From the NCBI GenBank assembly GCA_009774145.1, contig VSND01000043.1, positions 1 to 38,282 of the forward strand: a stretch of DNA of 38,282 bases, written 5' to 3'. Source of the DNA: Lachnospiraceae bacterium (GTDB lineage Bacteria; Bacillota; Clostridia; Lachnospirales; Lachnospiraceae). The position numbers were made by a program, and so were the translations under genes. Below, in pieces: positions 7,672-14,900 of the stretch. Position 1 is the first letter of the stretch, and every line of letters starts with the position of its first letter. The notes beneath the pieces are model-generated. The model did no database searches. It was not told the DNA's origin and worked only from the letters and a program-made list of their open reading frames with translations.

Positions 7672-8144
7672 AGAAACATTCTTCCTGCCGCTCCGGTCTC
7701 CTTCTGATGGAGCTCATCTTTTCCATCCTTTTTTTCTCTCTGGTAAGCGCTGTATGTCTGCAGCTTTTTGTAAAAGCATGCATTCTTGGCCAGGAGACAA
7801 AAGAGCTGGACATGGCTGTGCGGTGTGCCGTATCTGCGGCAGAGCTTTTAGAAAAGACCGGGGAACCCCTGCCGTATATTACCTCTCTGTTTCCGGAATC
7901 CTGTGTTCTCACAGAAGAAGGTGTCACGCTTCTGTTTGATGCAGAGTTTCATTCCTGCACCAGCGCAGAGATGGTCTATCAGATGGATATTCTCCTCTCG
8001 CCGGAGGACGAACAGACCACTTCCTGGTCCATCATTCTGTACAAAGAACATCATACCAGAGAGATCTACCGGCTGGACGGCGCCTCCTACAGAGGTCTTG
8101 TTCCCCGGGATGCTGCCGGACAGAAGGGAGGGAGTTCTGCATGA
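7668..8144 (+). CDS. Prepilin-type protein with recognisable cleavage motif (158 aa)
   Basis: The N terminus is the clearest class III prepilin signal in the operon. A basic leader (MKKHSSCRSG) is followed by LLLMELIFSILFFSLVSA, with Gly at -1 and Glu at +5 of the predicted mature protein. The remaining ~120 residues form a small globular domain with three Cys residues. GspI- or GspJ-like minor pseudopilins have this length and layout. ATGA overlaps on both sides couple its translation to the neighbours. It needs a prepilin peptidase, which is not encoded in this window. Confidence 0.8.
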   Translation: MKKHSSCRSGLLLMELIFSILFFSLVSAVCLQLFVKACILGQETKELDMAVRCAVSAAELLEKTGEPLPYITSLFPESCVLTEEGVTLLFDAEFHSCTSAEMVYQMDILLSPEDEQTTSWSIILYKEHHTREIYRLDGASYRGLVPRDAAGQKGGSSA

Positions 8145-8623
8145 AAAAAACCTTATATCCCATTACCAATACAGGTTCTGTGTCACTGCTTATGATCTTC
8201 ATTGTCCTGTGTCTGACGATCCTTTCCACTCTGTCGCTCTCCGGAGCGCTCGGTGAATACCAGTACAGCCAGAAGATCGCACAGCATCATGCGGATTATT
8301 ACAGGGCATCCGGCTCTGCCTCCAGAATGCTCAGGAAGATTGATCAGGTTCTGGAACTTGCTCATACCGAGCATCCGGATGATTATTACAGCGCTGCCGA
8401 ACAGCAGCTGGCGCAGATGGAAGGTCTGGAGATTGATCTGACCGCAGAATCTCCTTCCATCACCTATCAAATATCTGTCGATGATTCACAGTCACTCCAG
8501 ATCACTCTGGCACTGAATGCCCCGGACGAGCTGGATAAAGGTTATTATCGAATTACCGCATGGCAGGAGATCTCCTCTTCCGGATGGAACGGAGATGACA
8601 GCCTGAATCTCATGACATTTTAA
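8141..8623 (+). CDS. PilX/GspK-like minor pilin candidate (160 aa)
   Basis: After a short basic and polar leader (MKKTLYPITNTG) comes a hydrophobic helix, SVSLLMIFIVLCLTILSTLSL. This fits the 'GS-LLL...' start of PilX and GspK-type subunits. It lacks Glu at position 5, a feature known for GspK, the tip subunit of type II secretion pseudopili. The domain after the helix starts with 'HHADYYRASGSASRML', similar to the post-helix 'YYAAESG' region of PilX proteins. It ends 20 bases before pilT. A tip-subunit role is an inference. Confidence 0.72.
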   Translation: MKKTLYPITNTGSVSLLMIFIVLCLTILSTLSLSGALGEYQYSQKIAQHHADYYRASGSASRMLRKIDQVLELAHTEHPDDYYSAAEQQLAQMEGLEIDLTAESPSITYQISVDDSQSLQITLALNAPDELDKGYYRITAWQEISSSGWNGDDSLNLMTF

Positions 8624-8643
8624 CAAACAGGAGGGTTAAAACT

Positions 8644-9708
8644 ATGACTACTGCAAAAGAACTGCTTGAAAAAGCTGTCCACCAGAAAGCTTCGGATATC
8701 TTTATCGTAACGGGACGCCCCGTCTCCATGCGGGTAAACAACAGCCTGGTCATGATCGATACCAGACGGCTGATGCCTGCGGATACGGAAAAGCTGATCC
8801 GGGAGATCTACGAGATCGCAGAACGTCCTGTAGCACCCCTTCTGACATCCGGTGATGATGATTTTTCGTTCCCGATTCCGGGTATCTCCCGATTCCGGGC
8901 AAGTACCTACAAGCAGCGCGGCTCCCTGTCGGCTGTCATCCGCCTGATCGCTTCCTCTCTCCCGGAGCCGGATTCCATCGGTATTCCGGAAAGCATCATA
9001 TCCCTTGGAAAATTTTCAAAAGGACTGGTGCTGGTGACCGGACCTGCAGGAAGCGGAAAGTCCACCACGCTTGCCTGCATCATCGACCATATCAACCGGT
9101 ATCAGGAAAAGCATATCATCACGTTGGAAGACCCTCTGGAATTTCTCCACAGGCATGATAAAAGCATCGTAAGTCAGAGAGAGATCAGCACGGATACAGA
9201 AAGCTATACAACCGCCCTGCGCGCCGCCCTGCGCCAGAGCCCTGATGTCATTCTTCTCGGAGAGATGCGCGACTATGAGACCATGCAGGCAGCCATGACG
9301 GCAGCCGAGACCGGACATCTTGTCTTCTCCACGCTGCACACGACCGGAAGCGCCAAAGCCGTGGACCGGATCATTGATGTCTTTCCGCCCAGCCAGCAGA
9401 GGCAGATCGCAGACCAGCTCTCCATGGTCCTTCAGGCAGTTGTTTCCCAGCAGCTTGTTCCTACAAAGCAGGGAACACTGATGCCTGCCTTCGAACTGAT
9501 GACGGTCACTCCTGATATCCGCAGCATGATCCGCGGCAAAAAGATCCCGCAGATTGACGGCAGAATCTATTCTTCTCCGGGCACCGGACAGGATATGTTC
9601 TCCATGGACAACTGGCTCCTCGAACTGTACCGCAAAGATGTGATCACCCGCGATACTGCTCTGGAGCATGCAACGCTTCCAAGACTCCTGGGGCCGAAGC
9701 TGGCATAA
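8644..9708 (+). CDS. pilT: PilT-type pilus retraction ATPase
   Basis: This 354-aa hexameric secretion ATPase of the GspE/PilT superfamily has an N-terminal PAS-like domain (residues 1-95) and a RecA-like core. Walker A is GPAGSGKST at 133-141, the Asp box lies around 'ITLEDPLEF' (159-167), and Walker B is VILLGEMRD (202-210) with Glu207. The His box is GHLVFSTLHT (224-233). The short N domain and overall length match PilT rather than the longer PilB/GspE extension ATPases. In T4P systems PilT powers fibre disassembly in the cytoplasm beneath PilC. GGAGGG lies 10 bases before the start. It is the last gene of the operon, ahead of a strong terminator. Confidence 0.9.
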   Translation: MTTAKELLEKAVHQKASDIFIVTGRPVSMRVNNSLVMIDTRRLMPADTEKLIREIYEIAERPVAPLLTSGDDDFSFPIPGISRFRASTYKQRGSLSAVIRLIASSLPEPDSIGIPESIISLGKFSKGLVLVTGPAGSGKSTTLACIIDHINRYQEKHIITLEDPLEFLHRHDKSIVSQREISTDTESYTTALRAALRQSPDVILLGEMRDYETMQAAMTAAETGHLVFSTLHTTGSAKAVDRIIDVFPPSQQRQIADQLSMVLQAVVSQQLVPTKQGTLMPAFELMTVTPDIRSMIRGKKIPQIDGRIYSSPGTGQDMFSMDNWLLELYRKDVITRDTALEHATLPRLLGPKLA

Positions 9709-9790
9709 GCATTCAGGCAAAAGCTGCCGCACAGTGCACATCTCTGCCTGTGTGCTCAGCCCTCACAGAAATCATGTACCGGACAGGAAA

Positions 9791-9848
9791 ACCGGTTCCG
9801 GCTGTCTCATTCGGGCATTTCCATCCGCCCGAGACAGCCAGAACCGGT
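9791..9848 (+). terminator. Long hairpin terminator after pilT
   Basis: A ~58-base hairpin pairs ACCGGTTC with GAACCGGT and GGCTGTC with GACAGCC, with an inner TCGGGC/GCCCGA stem. TGTTTTTTATTT follows on the plus strand. On the minus strand the hairpin is followed only by TTTTCC, so it may also stop rpiB transcription weakly. Confidence 0.85.
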
Positions 9849-9856
9849 TCTGTTTT

Positions 9857-10309
9857 TTATTTATTGTATTTTGCTTCAATATCGCAGATCTTCTGCACCC
9901 GTTCTGCGTGTCTTCCGCCCTCGAACTCCGTATCGAAGAAAGCATCCAGTATCATCTTTGCCATCTCATTACCGACCACACGCGCTCCCATGGCAATGAT
10001 CTGCGACGCATTATGCTTTGCAGTCATCATCGCCGAATATGGTTCGCTGCAGACTGCTGCGCGGATCCCCGGGACTTTATTAGCCGCCAGAGAGATTCCG
10101 ATGCCTGTCCCGCAGATCAGGACTCCCTTCTCCACTTCTCCTGCTTTGACAGCTTCTGCAACCTTCAGGCCCTGATCCGGATAATCAATCCGCACAGACG
10201 CATCATAGGCACCGTAGTCCACGCATTCGTATCCCTTTTCCGTCATATACTCCATCAGCTCTTTTTTCAGATCAATGGCGGTATGGTCACAGCCGAATCC
10301 AATTTTCAT
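9857..10309 (-). CDS. rpiB: Ribose-5-phosphate isomerase B
   Basis: This 150-aa enzyme interconverts ribose 5-phosphate and ribulose 5-phosphate in the pentose phosphate pathway; related LacAB proteins act on galactose 6-phosphate. RpiB motifs are present in order: GCDHTA at 6-11 for phosphate/sugar binding, 'DYPDQG' at 42-47, the active-site Cys66 in CGTGIGIS, and His99 in 'AKHNASQ'. Length matches the family. GGAGGG lies about 9 bases before the ATG. It appears to be a single-gene transcript with its own promoter. A LacA/LacB identity is unlikely since no lac or tagatose genes flank it. Confidence 0.93.
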   Translation of the reverse strand: MKIGFGCDHTAIDLKKELMEYMTEKGYECVDYGAYDASVRIDYPDQGLKVAEAVKAGEVEKGVLICGTGIGISLAANKVPGIRAAVCSEPYSAMMTAKHNASQIIAMGARVVGNEMAKMILDAFFDTEFEGGRHAERVQKICDIEAKYNK

Positions 10310-10349
10310 GGTAAATACCCTCCAAAATAAAATTTATATCTGTATACTC

Positions 10350-10378
10350 AGTATAACAAAGATACGGCAGATTTTCTA
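10350..10378 (-). promoter_or_regulatory. Candidate rpiB promoter with palindromic -10 region
   Basis: On the minus strand, TAGAAA (10373-10378) and TATACT (10350-10355) are 17 bases apart. The -10 box is half of a palindrome, TATACT-G-AGTATA, which could be an operator. Confidence 0.5.
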
Positions 10379-10386
10379 CAAAAATC

Positions 10387-11280
10387 TCATTCAGCCACCC
10401 GAATCTTCAGCGCTTTCTGGTGGTTGCGGATCACTGCCGAGGTACATTCCCCACCGAATTCTCCGTCCAGCGTCCACGGCACCGCGCCGTCCGCCTCTAC
10501 CGACAGGCAGGAGGTACGAAAGGAATACATATATTTGGAATCAATCTCCTTCAGAATAATCGCACCCAGAATCTCCTGAAGCTCCGCCGCGTTCTTCGGC
10601 GTCCTGATAAAGGTGACTTCAAACACCCCATCATCAAACTGTACTTTTCTTCCTATGATACTTTTAAATCCGCCCACGGAACGCGAATTTGTCACCATGC
10701 CGAAGATAAAATCGCCTTCCGCCTCCAGTTCCTCGCTGTGCAGGTGCATGTGGTAGGACGGGATGTTGGCCAGGCGTTTTACCCCCTCCAGAAGATATGC
10801 CATATGCCCAAGCACATTCTTTACATTCTGGCTGGTGGAATATGCCACATCCGTAAAAATGCCAAAAGCTGCAATATAGACAAAATGCCCCTCATTAAAG
10901 GTCCCCATATCGCATGGAAAATCCTTTCCCTCCACTGCGATTTTTGCAGCCTTCAGCATATCCCGCGGGATCTTCAGGCTCCTTGCAAAATCATTGACGG
11001 TACCCGATGGAATGTAGCCGATGGGAAACTTCCTTTCACGGCGCATCATCCCCTCCACCACTTCATCGATCGTTCCGTCCCCTCCGCTGCAGACCACCAG
11101 ATCATAGTCATCCGAAAGCATCTCGATCTGCCTGACTGCATCCTTTTTCTCCCTGGTCGGATGCACCGTCAGTTCATACCCTGCATCAGAAAAGATCTGC
11201 AGGATATGGAAAAGCTTCGCACGGATCTGCTCACGCCCTGAATGGGGGTTATAGATAAAATACAGTTTCTTCTCTTCCAT
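10387..11280 (-). CDS. Diacylglycerol/lipid kinase family protein (YegS/DgkB type)
   Basis: This 297-aa cytoplasmic, membrane-associated lipid kinase has the DAGK catalytic fold. 'YNPHSGR' (residues 10-16) and the nucleotide-binding GGDGT (66-70) lie in the N-terminal domain, with 'PSGTVNDFARSL' close to residue 90. A C-terminal beta-sandwich includes 'DGEFGGE'. In Firmicutes such enzymes recycle diacylglycerol from lipoteichoic acid synthesis into phospholipid. The start is set at the ATG at 11280 because GAGG lies 8 bases upstream; the open frame also reaches a GTG three codons earlier. It is the last gene of a minus-strand cluster running from the DUF2156 gene through hisC and the small export protein. 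Confidence 0.9.
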   Translation of the reverse strand: MEEKKLYFIYNPHSGREQIRAKLFHILQIFSDAGYELTVHPTREKKDAVRQIEMLSDDYDLVVCSGGDGTIDEVVEGMMRRERKFPIGYIPSGTVNDFARSLKIPRDMLKAAKIAVEGKDFPCDMGTFNEGHFVYIAAFGIFTDVAYSTSQNVKNVLGHMAYLLEGVKRLANIPSYHMHLHSEELEAEGDFIFGMVTNSRSVGGFKSIIGRKVQFDDGVFEVTFIRTPKNAAELQEILGAIILKEIDSKYMYSFRTSCLSVEADGAVPWTLDGEFGGECTSAVIRNHQKALKIRVAE

Positions 11281-11324
11281 ATACGGCACCTCGATTCATC
11301 CATACAGTCCGAACATTTCACAGC

Positions 11325-11825
11325 TCAGCGGATCAGCGCTCCCAAAAGCCCATACGAAAGAACGGACATGATAACGGTCGCTATAACGATTCCCAGAAGC
11401 ACAGCCGGAAATGCTTTTTTAAATCTGACGCCCAGAAGGGAAGCGATCAGAGAACCCGTCCAGGCTCCTGTCCCCGGCAGCGGAATGCCGACAAACAGCA
11501 CCAGTCCCCAGAACTGATATTTCTCAATCTGCTCACTCTTGCCCATGGCACGGCTCTCCAGCTTCTCCACCATGGGACGAAAGGTCCGGGTGCTTTTCAG
11601 CCAGCGAAAGACCGGCGTAATCAGAAGCAGGATAAACGGTACCGGAATGATATTTCCAATCACACAGAACCAGATGGCCCTTACAATATCGATATTCAGA
11701 AACGAAGCGGCCAGAAGTCCGCCGCGAAGCTCCAGGATCGGAACCATGGAAATAACGAATACGATCATTTCTCTGGAGATCTTTCCCTCAAGCACTTCCA
11801 TAAACCAGGTTATCAAACTGTCCAT
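11325..11825 (-). CDS. Small multidrug export family membrane protein (COG2426)
   Basis: This 166-aa protein has four or five transmembrane helices and the conserved motifs of the 'small multi-drug export protein' family. 'MVPILELRGGLLAA' lies near residues 27-40, 'GNIIPVPFILLLITPVF' near 57-73, and 'PLPGTGAWTGSLIASLLG' near 113-130. The family is distantly related to SNARE-associated/DedA-like membrane proteins, and its substrate is unproven despite the name. The start lies 3 bases after the hisC stop, with AAAGGA serving as ribosome binding site inside the hisC end, so the genes are coupled. Confidence 0.85.
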   Translation of the reverse strand: MDSLITWFMEVLEGKISREMIVFVISMVPILELRGGLLAASFLNIDIVRAIWFCVIGNIIPVPFILLLITPVFRWLKSTRTFRPMVEKLESRAMGKSEQIEKYQFWGLVLFVGIPLPGTGAWTGSLIASLLGVRFKKAFPAVLLGIVIATVIMSVLSYGLLGALIR

Positions 11826-11828
11826 ACT

Positions 11829-12902
11829 CTATCTTTCCTTTCTGTGCAGAGCCTCGTAGCGTTCCAAAAATGCATACAGCGCTTCCATCTGCTCATCGGT
11901 CCCTATGGTTATCCGCAGATACTGATCGATTCTTGGCGCATCAAAATAACGCACATAGATATCTTCTTTTTTCAGAGCCTCATACAGCTCCTTTGCCGGA
12001 TACTCGGGATGGGTAACAAACAGGAAGTTCGCGCTGGAATCCGGCAGACGGAAACCAAGCTCTGCAAGCCTTCTCTTCGCCTGCTCCCGGGTCTTTATAA
12101 TCTTTGCAACGGTCTCCTGAAAATAAGCCTCATCCCGCAGCGCTTCTGTGCCCAGACGCAGGGCAAGCTGGCTCATGGTATACGAATTAAAGGAATATTT
12201 CACATCGTTCAGGTATTTGATCAGCAGCGGGTTTCCAATGGCAAAGCCGATCCGCATCCCCGCCATGGAACGGGATTTCGAAAAGGTCTGTACGACCAGG
12301 AGATTATCATATTTGTCCACCAGCCCAACCGCAGACTCCGCTCCAAAATCCACATAGGCCTCATCTACAATGACCACCACATCCTGATTGTGCCGGATGA
12401 TCTCTTCCACTTCGGATATCTCCATGGCCAGAGAGGTAGGCGCATTGGGATTGGGGAAAATAACTCCGCCGTTTTCCTGAACATAGTCTTCTTTTACAAT
12501 CCGGAAATGCGCATCCAGCGCCCGGGTCTCATAGGGAATCCGGAATTCCTCCGCCCACACCGGATAAAAAGAATACGTAATATCCGGAAACAGCACCGGT
12601 TTTTCCGAATTGAAAAATGTCATGAAAGCCAGTGCCAGCACATCGTCCGAACCGACTCCCACAAAGATCTGTTCCTTTTTTACCTGACAGCGCTCTGCCA
12701 GCGCCTCCACCAAAGCGGACGCCTTCGGATCCGGATACAGGCGCAGACAGTCTGTCTGAAACTCCCTGACCGCTTTTTCCACACCCGGAGCCGGCGGATA
12801 AGGATTTTCATTCGTATTCAGTTTGATCATCTTTGGTCTGTCCGGCTGGTCCCCCGGCGTGTAGGGTATCACTCTCCGAACATTTGTTTCCCACGCTCTC
12901 AT
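11829..12902 (-). CDS. hisC: Histidinol-phosphate aminotransferase
   Basis: This 357-aa PLP-dependent class I/II aminotransferase converts imidazole acetol phosphate and glutamate to L-histidinol phosphate. Motifs include 'KLNTNENPYPP' (27-37), 'FPNPNAPTS' (149-157), 'DEAYVDF' (180-186) and the PLP lysine K209 in 'TFSKSRSMAG'. The length is normal. It overlaps the upstream DUF2156 gene by 4 bases and precedes a membrane protein, away from other his genes. It could therefore serve another aromatic or CobD-like transamination; the substrate residues cannot separate these with certainty. Confidence 0.88.
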   Translation of the reverse strand: MRAWETNVRRVIPYTPGDQPDRPKMIKLNTNENPYPPAPGVEKAVREFQTDCLRLYPDPKASALVEALAERCQVKKEQIFVGVGSDDVLALAFMTFFNSEKPVLFPDITYSFYPVWAEEFRIPYETRALDAHFRIVKEDYVQENGGVIFPNPNAPTSLAMEISEVEEIIRHNQDVVVIVDEAYVDFGAESAVGLVDKYDNLLVVQTFSKSRSMAGMRIGFAIGNPLLIKYLNDVKYSFNSYTMSQLALRLGTEALRDEAYFQETVAKIIKTREQAKRRLAELGFRLPDSSANFLFVTHPEYPAKELYEALKKEDIYVRYFDAPRIDQYLRITIGTDEQMEALYAFLERYEALHRKER

Positions 12903-13807
12903 ACAGCTTCTCCTTTTAATACGGCAGTTCCCTTCTCTGCCATAAAGACCGGATGATAGGACAGCTTCGCTTTTCTAAGCCCCTCATCCCCGGTATCGTC
13001 TTCGCGGTTCACATACTTGTACCGGGACACTTCATGTTCCAGAAACTGCTGGTTAATCACAGGATATGCGCCCCGGATATCCGCATAGGCCTTCTCAATA
13101 TGCACAACAAACGTATCCTCAGATACAGGCTCTCCCATGGTAAAGGCAATCACCTCTCCTCCTGCCCGCAGAACGCCGCCCTGAAGCTTCAGTTCCTTCT
13201 GAAGACGCAGAGAATTCAGGGCAACGCACATCTCTTTGTTTTTCTCCGGATTTTCCTCGCAGCCGTTGTACTCTCTCCAGCGAAGGGCCATCTGAAAGCA
13301 TTCTTCTACGTTGCTGTCGTCCAGTGTTTCATAGCTCCAGTCCGGATGGGCCGCCTTGAACTGATTGATATGGTTCTTCTTGCCATGATATTTCTTTCCC
13401 GACAGGTGAATCAGTTTCTCCGTTTCATAGACATAATCCTCCGGATCTCTGGGCCATGAGATTTCAAATTTTCCCGGAAAGAACCGTTCCAGCTCTTCAT
13501 GCTCTTTTCTGCTGAGTCCATGGAACTGAAGTACATGTCCCTGTTCCCGGCACACTTCCATCAGCAGCTCCACAGCCGCTTTCCGGTCGCCGTTCCCCGC
13601 CGGATACGTATAGGAATATTTTCCGTCAAATACGCTGCGGAACACCACGGTTCCTTCTGCCTCCGCCCATACCAGGTCATAAAATCTTGCCCACAGATAG
13701 ATATTGGCAAATGTCCTCTCACATCCCCGGAACCCCTGTCCCGCCAGACAGGCAAGTATCTTCTGGCGGTCTGAAAGTTCCGGCTTCTTAAATGGAATCT
13801 CTGTCAT
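12899..13807 (-). CDS. DUF2156 protein (phosphatidylglycerol lysyltransferase C-terminal-like)
   Basis: This 302-aa protein matches the DUF2156 family, a GNAT-like double domain also found as the C-terminal, aminoacyl-transferring part of MprF. No membrane helices are present, unlike MprF. Visible family-like stretches are 'GCERTFANIYLWA' (28-40), 'SGKKYHGKKNHINQF' (135-149) and 'IAFTMGEPVSEDTFVVHIEKA' near 218-238, split over two strands. Transfer of an amino acid from aminoacyl-tRNA to a lipid or other acceptor is possible but not shown. AGGAG lies 8 bases before the ATG, and the stop overlaps the hisC start (ATGA). Confidence 0.82.
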   Translation of the reverse strand: MTEIPFKKPELSDRQKILACLAGQGFRGCERTFANIYLWARFYDLVWAEAEGTVVFRSVFDGKYSYTYPAGNGDRKAAVELLMEVCREQGHVLQFHGLSRKEHEELERFFPGKFEISWPRDPEDYVYETEKLIHLSGKKYHGKKNHINQFKAAHPDWSYETLDDSNVEECFQMALRWREYNGCEENPEKNKEMCVALNSLRLQKELKLQGGVLRAGGEVIAFTMGEPVSEDTFVVHIEKAYADIRGAYPVINQQFLEHEVSRYKYVNREDDTGDEGLRKAKLSYHPVFMAEKGTAVLKGEAV

Positions 13808-13912
13808 ATTCTATTCTCCTGTCCTGCGGCGTAACGCGTAAGCGCCGCGGTTTCCCTCATAAATTCATGCGGGACTGCGCAAAATGGCAGCCCCGCCTGT
13901 CTTTTTCCATGG
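13808..13912 (-). other. Intergenic pair of hairpins between nucleotidyltransferase and DUF2156 genes
   Basis: Two stems fill this gap. GCGGGGCTGC/GCAGTCCCGC (13869-13896) is a full 10-bp stem in minus-strand RNA with one G-U pair, and may end the upstream transcript although no T-tract follows. GCGGCG/CGCCGC (13826-13848) lies just before the DUF2156 ribosome binding site and could influence its translation. Confidence 0.45.
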
Positions 13913-14830
13913 TCAGTCAAACAGTTTTTCTCTGTACACGCCTGCTGCGATCAGTTCCCGGAACGAACGGATCACTGCCGGTTTGTCCTCTTTATAGGTA
14001 ACGCCAAACCATTTGTCACCGGATTCCAGGACCGTCACATTCGCCTTCTTCTCCTGGATCAGCTCATCTATGATCATGGGTATCAGGTACTCTCCCTTTG
14101 TCTGATCCGGAAGTTTTGCCAGAAAATCAGCAAATCCGTTTTCCAGAACCGGGAAAATCTCCGGTGTCAGTCCCCACATATTCATGGATACCGGGCAGCA
14201 TGCGTCCACCGGCGTCTGTGTACCGTCCTCCGCCTGTATGGCTGCCCCTGTGTCCGTTTTTATGATATTCCTTGTCTCTGTTACTTTTGTCAGATGATGC
14301 GCTGCATCCACACTGCAGATTCCTCTGGTCACACCGCCGTTCTCGCTCAGTGTATTGCCCAGCAGAAAACCGGCCATGCAGAATTCCATCCGGCCTTTCG
14401 CTTCATGATCCTGTATCAGGTAATCATGAACCTTGACAAAAGCTTCCTTCCCATAATAATCATCTGCATTGATGACCACAAAGGGCTCTTTCACAAGTTC
14501 CTTACAGCACAGAATCGCCTGGCCGGTCCCCCATGGCTTTGTCCTTCCTTCCGGCTTTGTAAATCCTGCCGGCAGATCGTCCATCTCCTGAAAGGCGTAA
14601 ACGGTCTCGATGCGCTTCTCCATCCGGTCCCCGATCACTTCCCGGAAATCCTGCTCCAGATCCTTCCGGATGATGAATACGACCTTGTCAAAACCTGCCT
14701 CCATGGCATCATGAACGGAATAGTCAATGATGATCTCCCCGGACGGTCCGACCGGCTCCAGCTGTTTGATTCCCCCTCCAAAACGGCTGCCAATTCCTGC
14801 TGCCATGACGACCAGTGTTGTCTTTTTCAT
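13913..14830 (-). CDS. NTP_transferase-family sugar nucleotidyltransferase
   Basis: This 305-aa protein has the nucleotidyltransferase Rossmann-like fold. Its signature G-x-G-x-R loop is 'MAAGIGSRFGGGIKQLEP' at residues 9-26, where the Gly-rich loop binds the NTP and K23 is a likely phosphate contact. 'VINADDYYG' near residue 119 holds the metal-binding Asp. It resembles the single-domain 'sugar phosphate nucleotidyltransferase' group of Firmicutes rather than GlmU or GalU. The position next to glmM suggests an amino-sugar or cell-wall precursor role, an inference only. AGGAGG lies 5 bases before the ATG. Confidence 0.85.
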   Translation of the reverse strand: MKKTTLVVMAAGIGSRFGGGIKQLEPVGPSGEIIIDYSVHDAMEAGFDKVVFIIRKDLEQDFREVIGDRMEKRIETVYAFQEMDDLPAGFTKPEGRTKPWGTGQAILCCKELVKEPFVVINADDYYGKEAFVKVHDYLIQDHEAKGRMEFCMAGFLLGNTLSENGGVTRGICSVDAAHHLTKVTETRNIIKTDTGAAIQAEDGTQTPVDACCPVSMNMWGLTPEIFPVLENGFADFLAKLPDQTKGEYLIPMIIDELIQEKKANVTVLESGDKWFGVTYKEDKPAVIRSFRELIAAGVYREKLFD

Positions 14831-14858
14831 ATTTCCCTCCTGTGTATTTACTTCCTTT

Positions 14859-14884
14859 GATCTGCAGAATCATTTCTGCAGATC
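14859..14884. repeat. Perfect 11-bp inverted repeat between glmM and the nucleotidyltransferase
   Basis: GATCTGCAGAA and TTCTGCAGATC flank a 4-base loop. No T-tract follows on either strand, so this is not a standard terminator. It lies 29 bases before the nucleotidyltransferase start and just after the glmM stop. An operator or an mRNA-stabilising stem fits equally. Confidence 0.6.
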
Positions 14885-14900
14885 AGAGGTCTTTGTCTGC

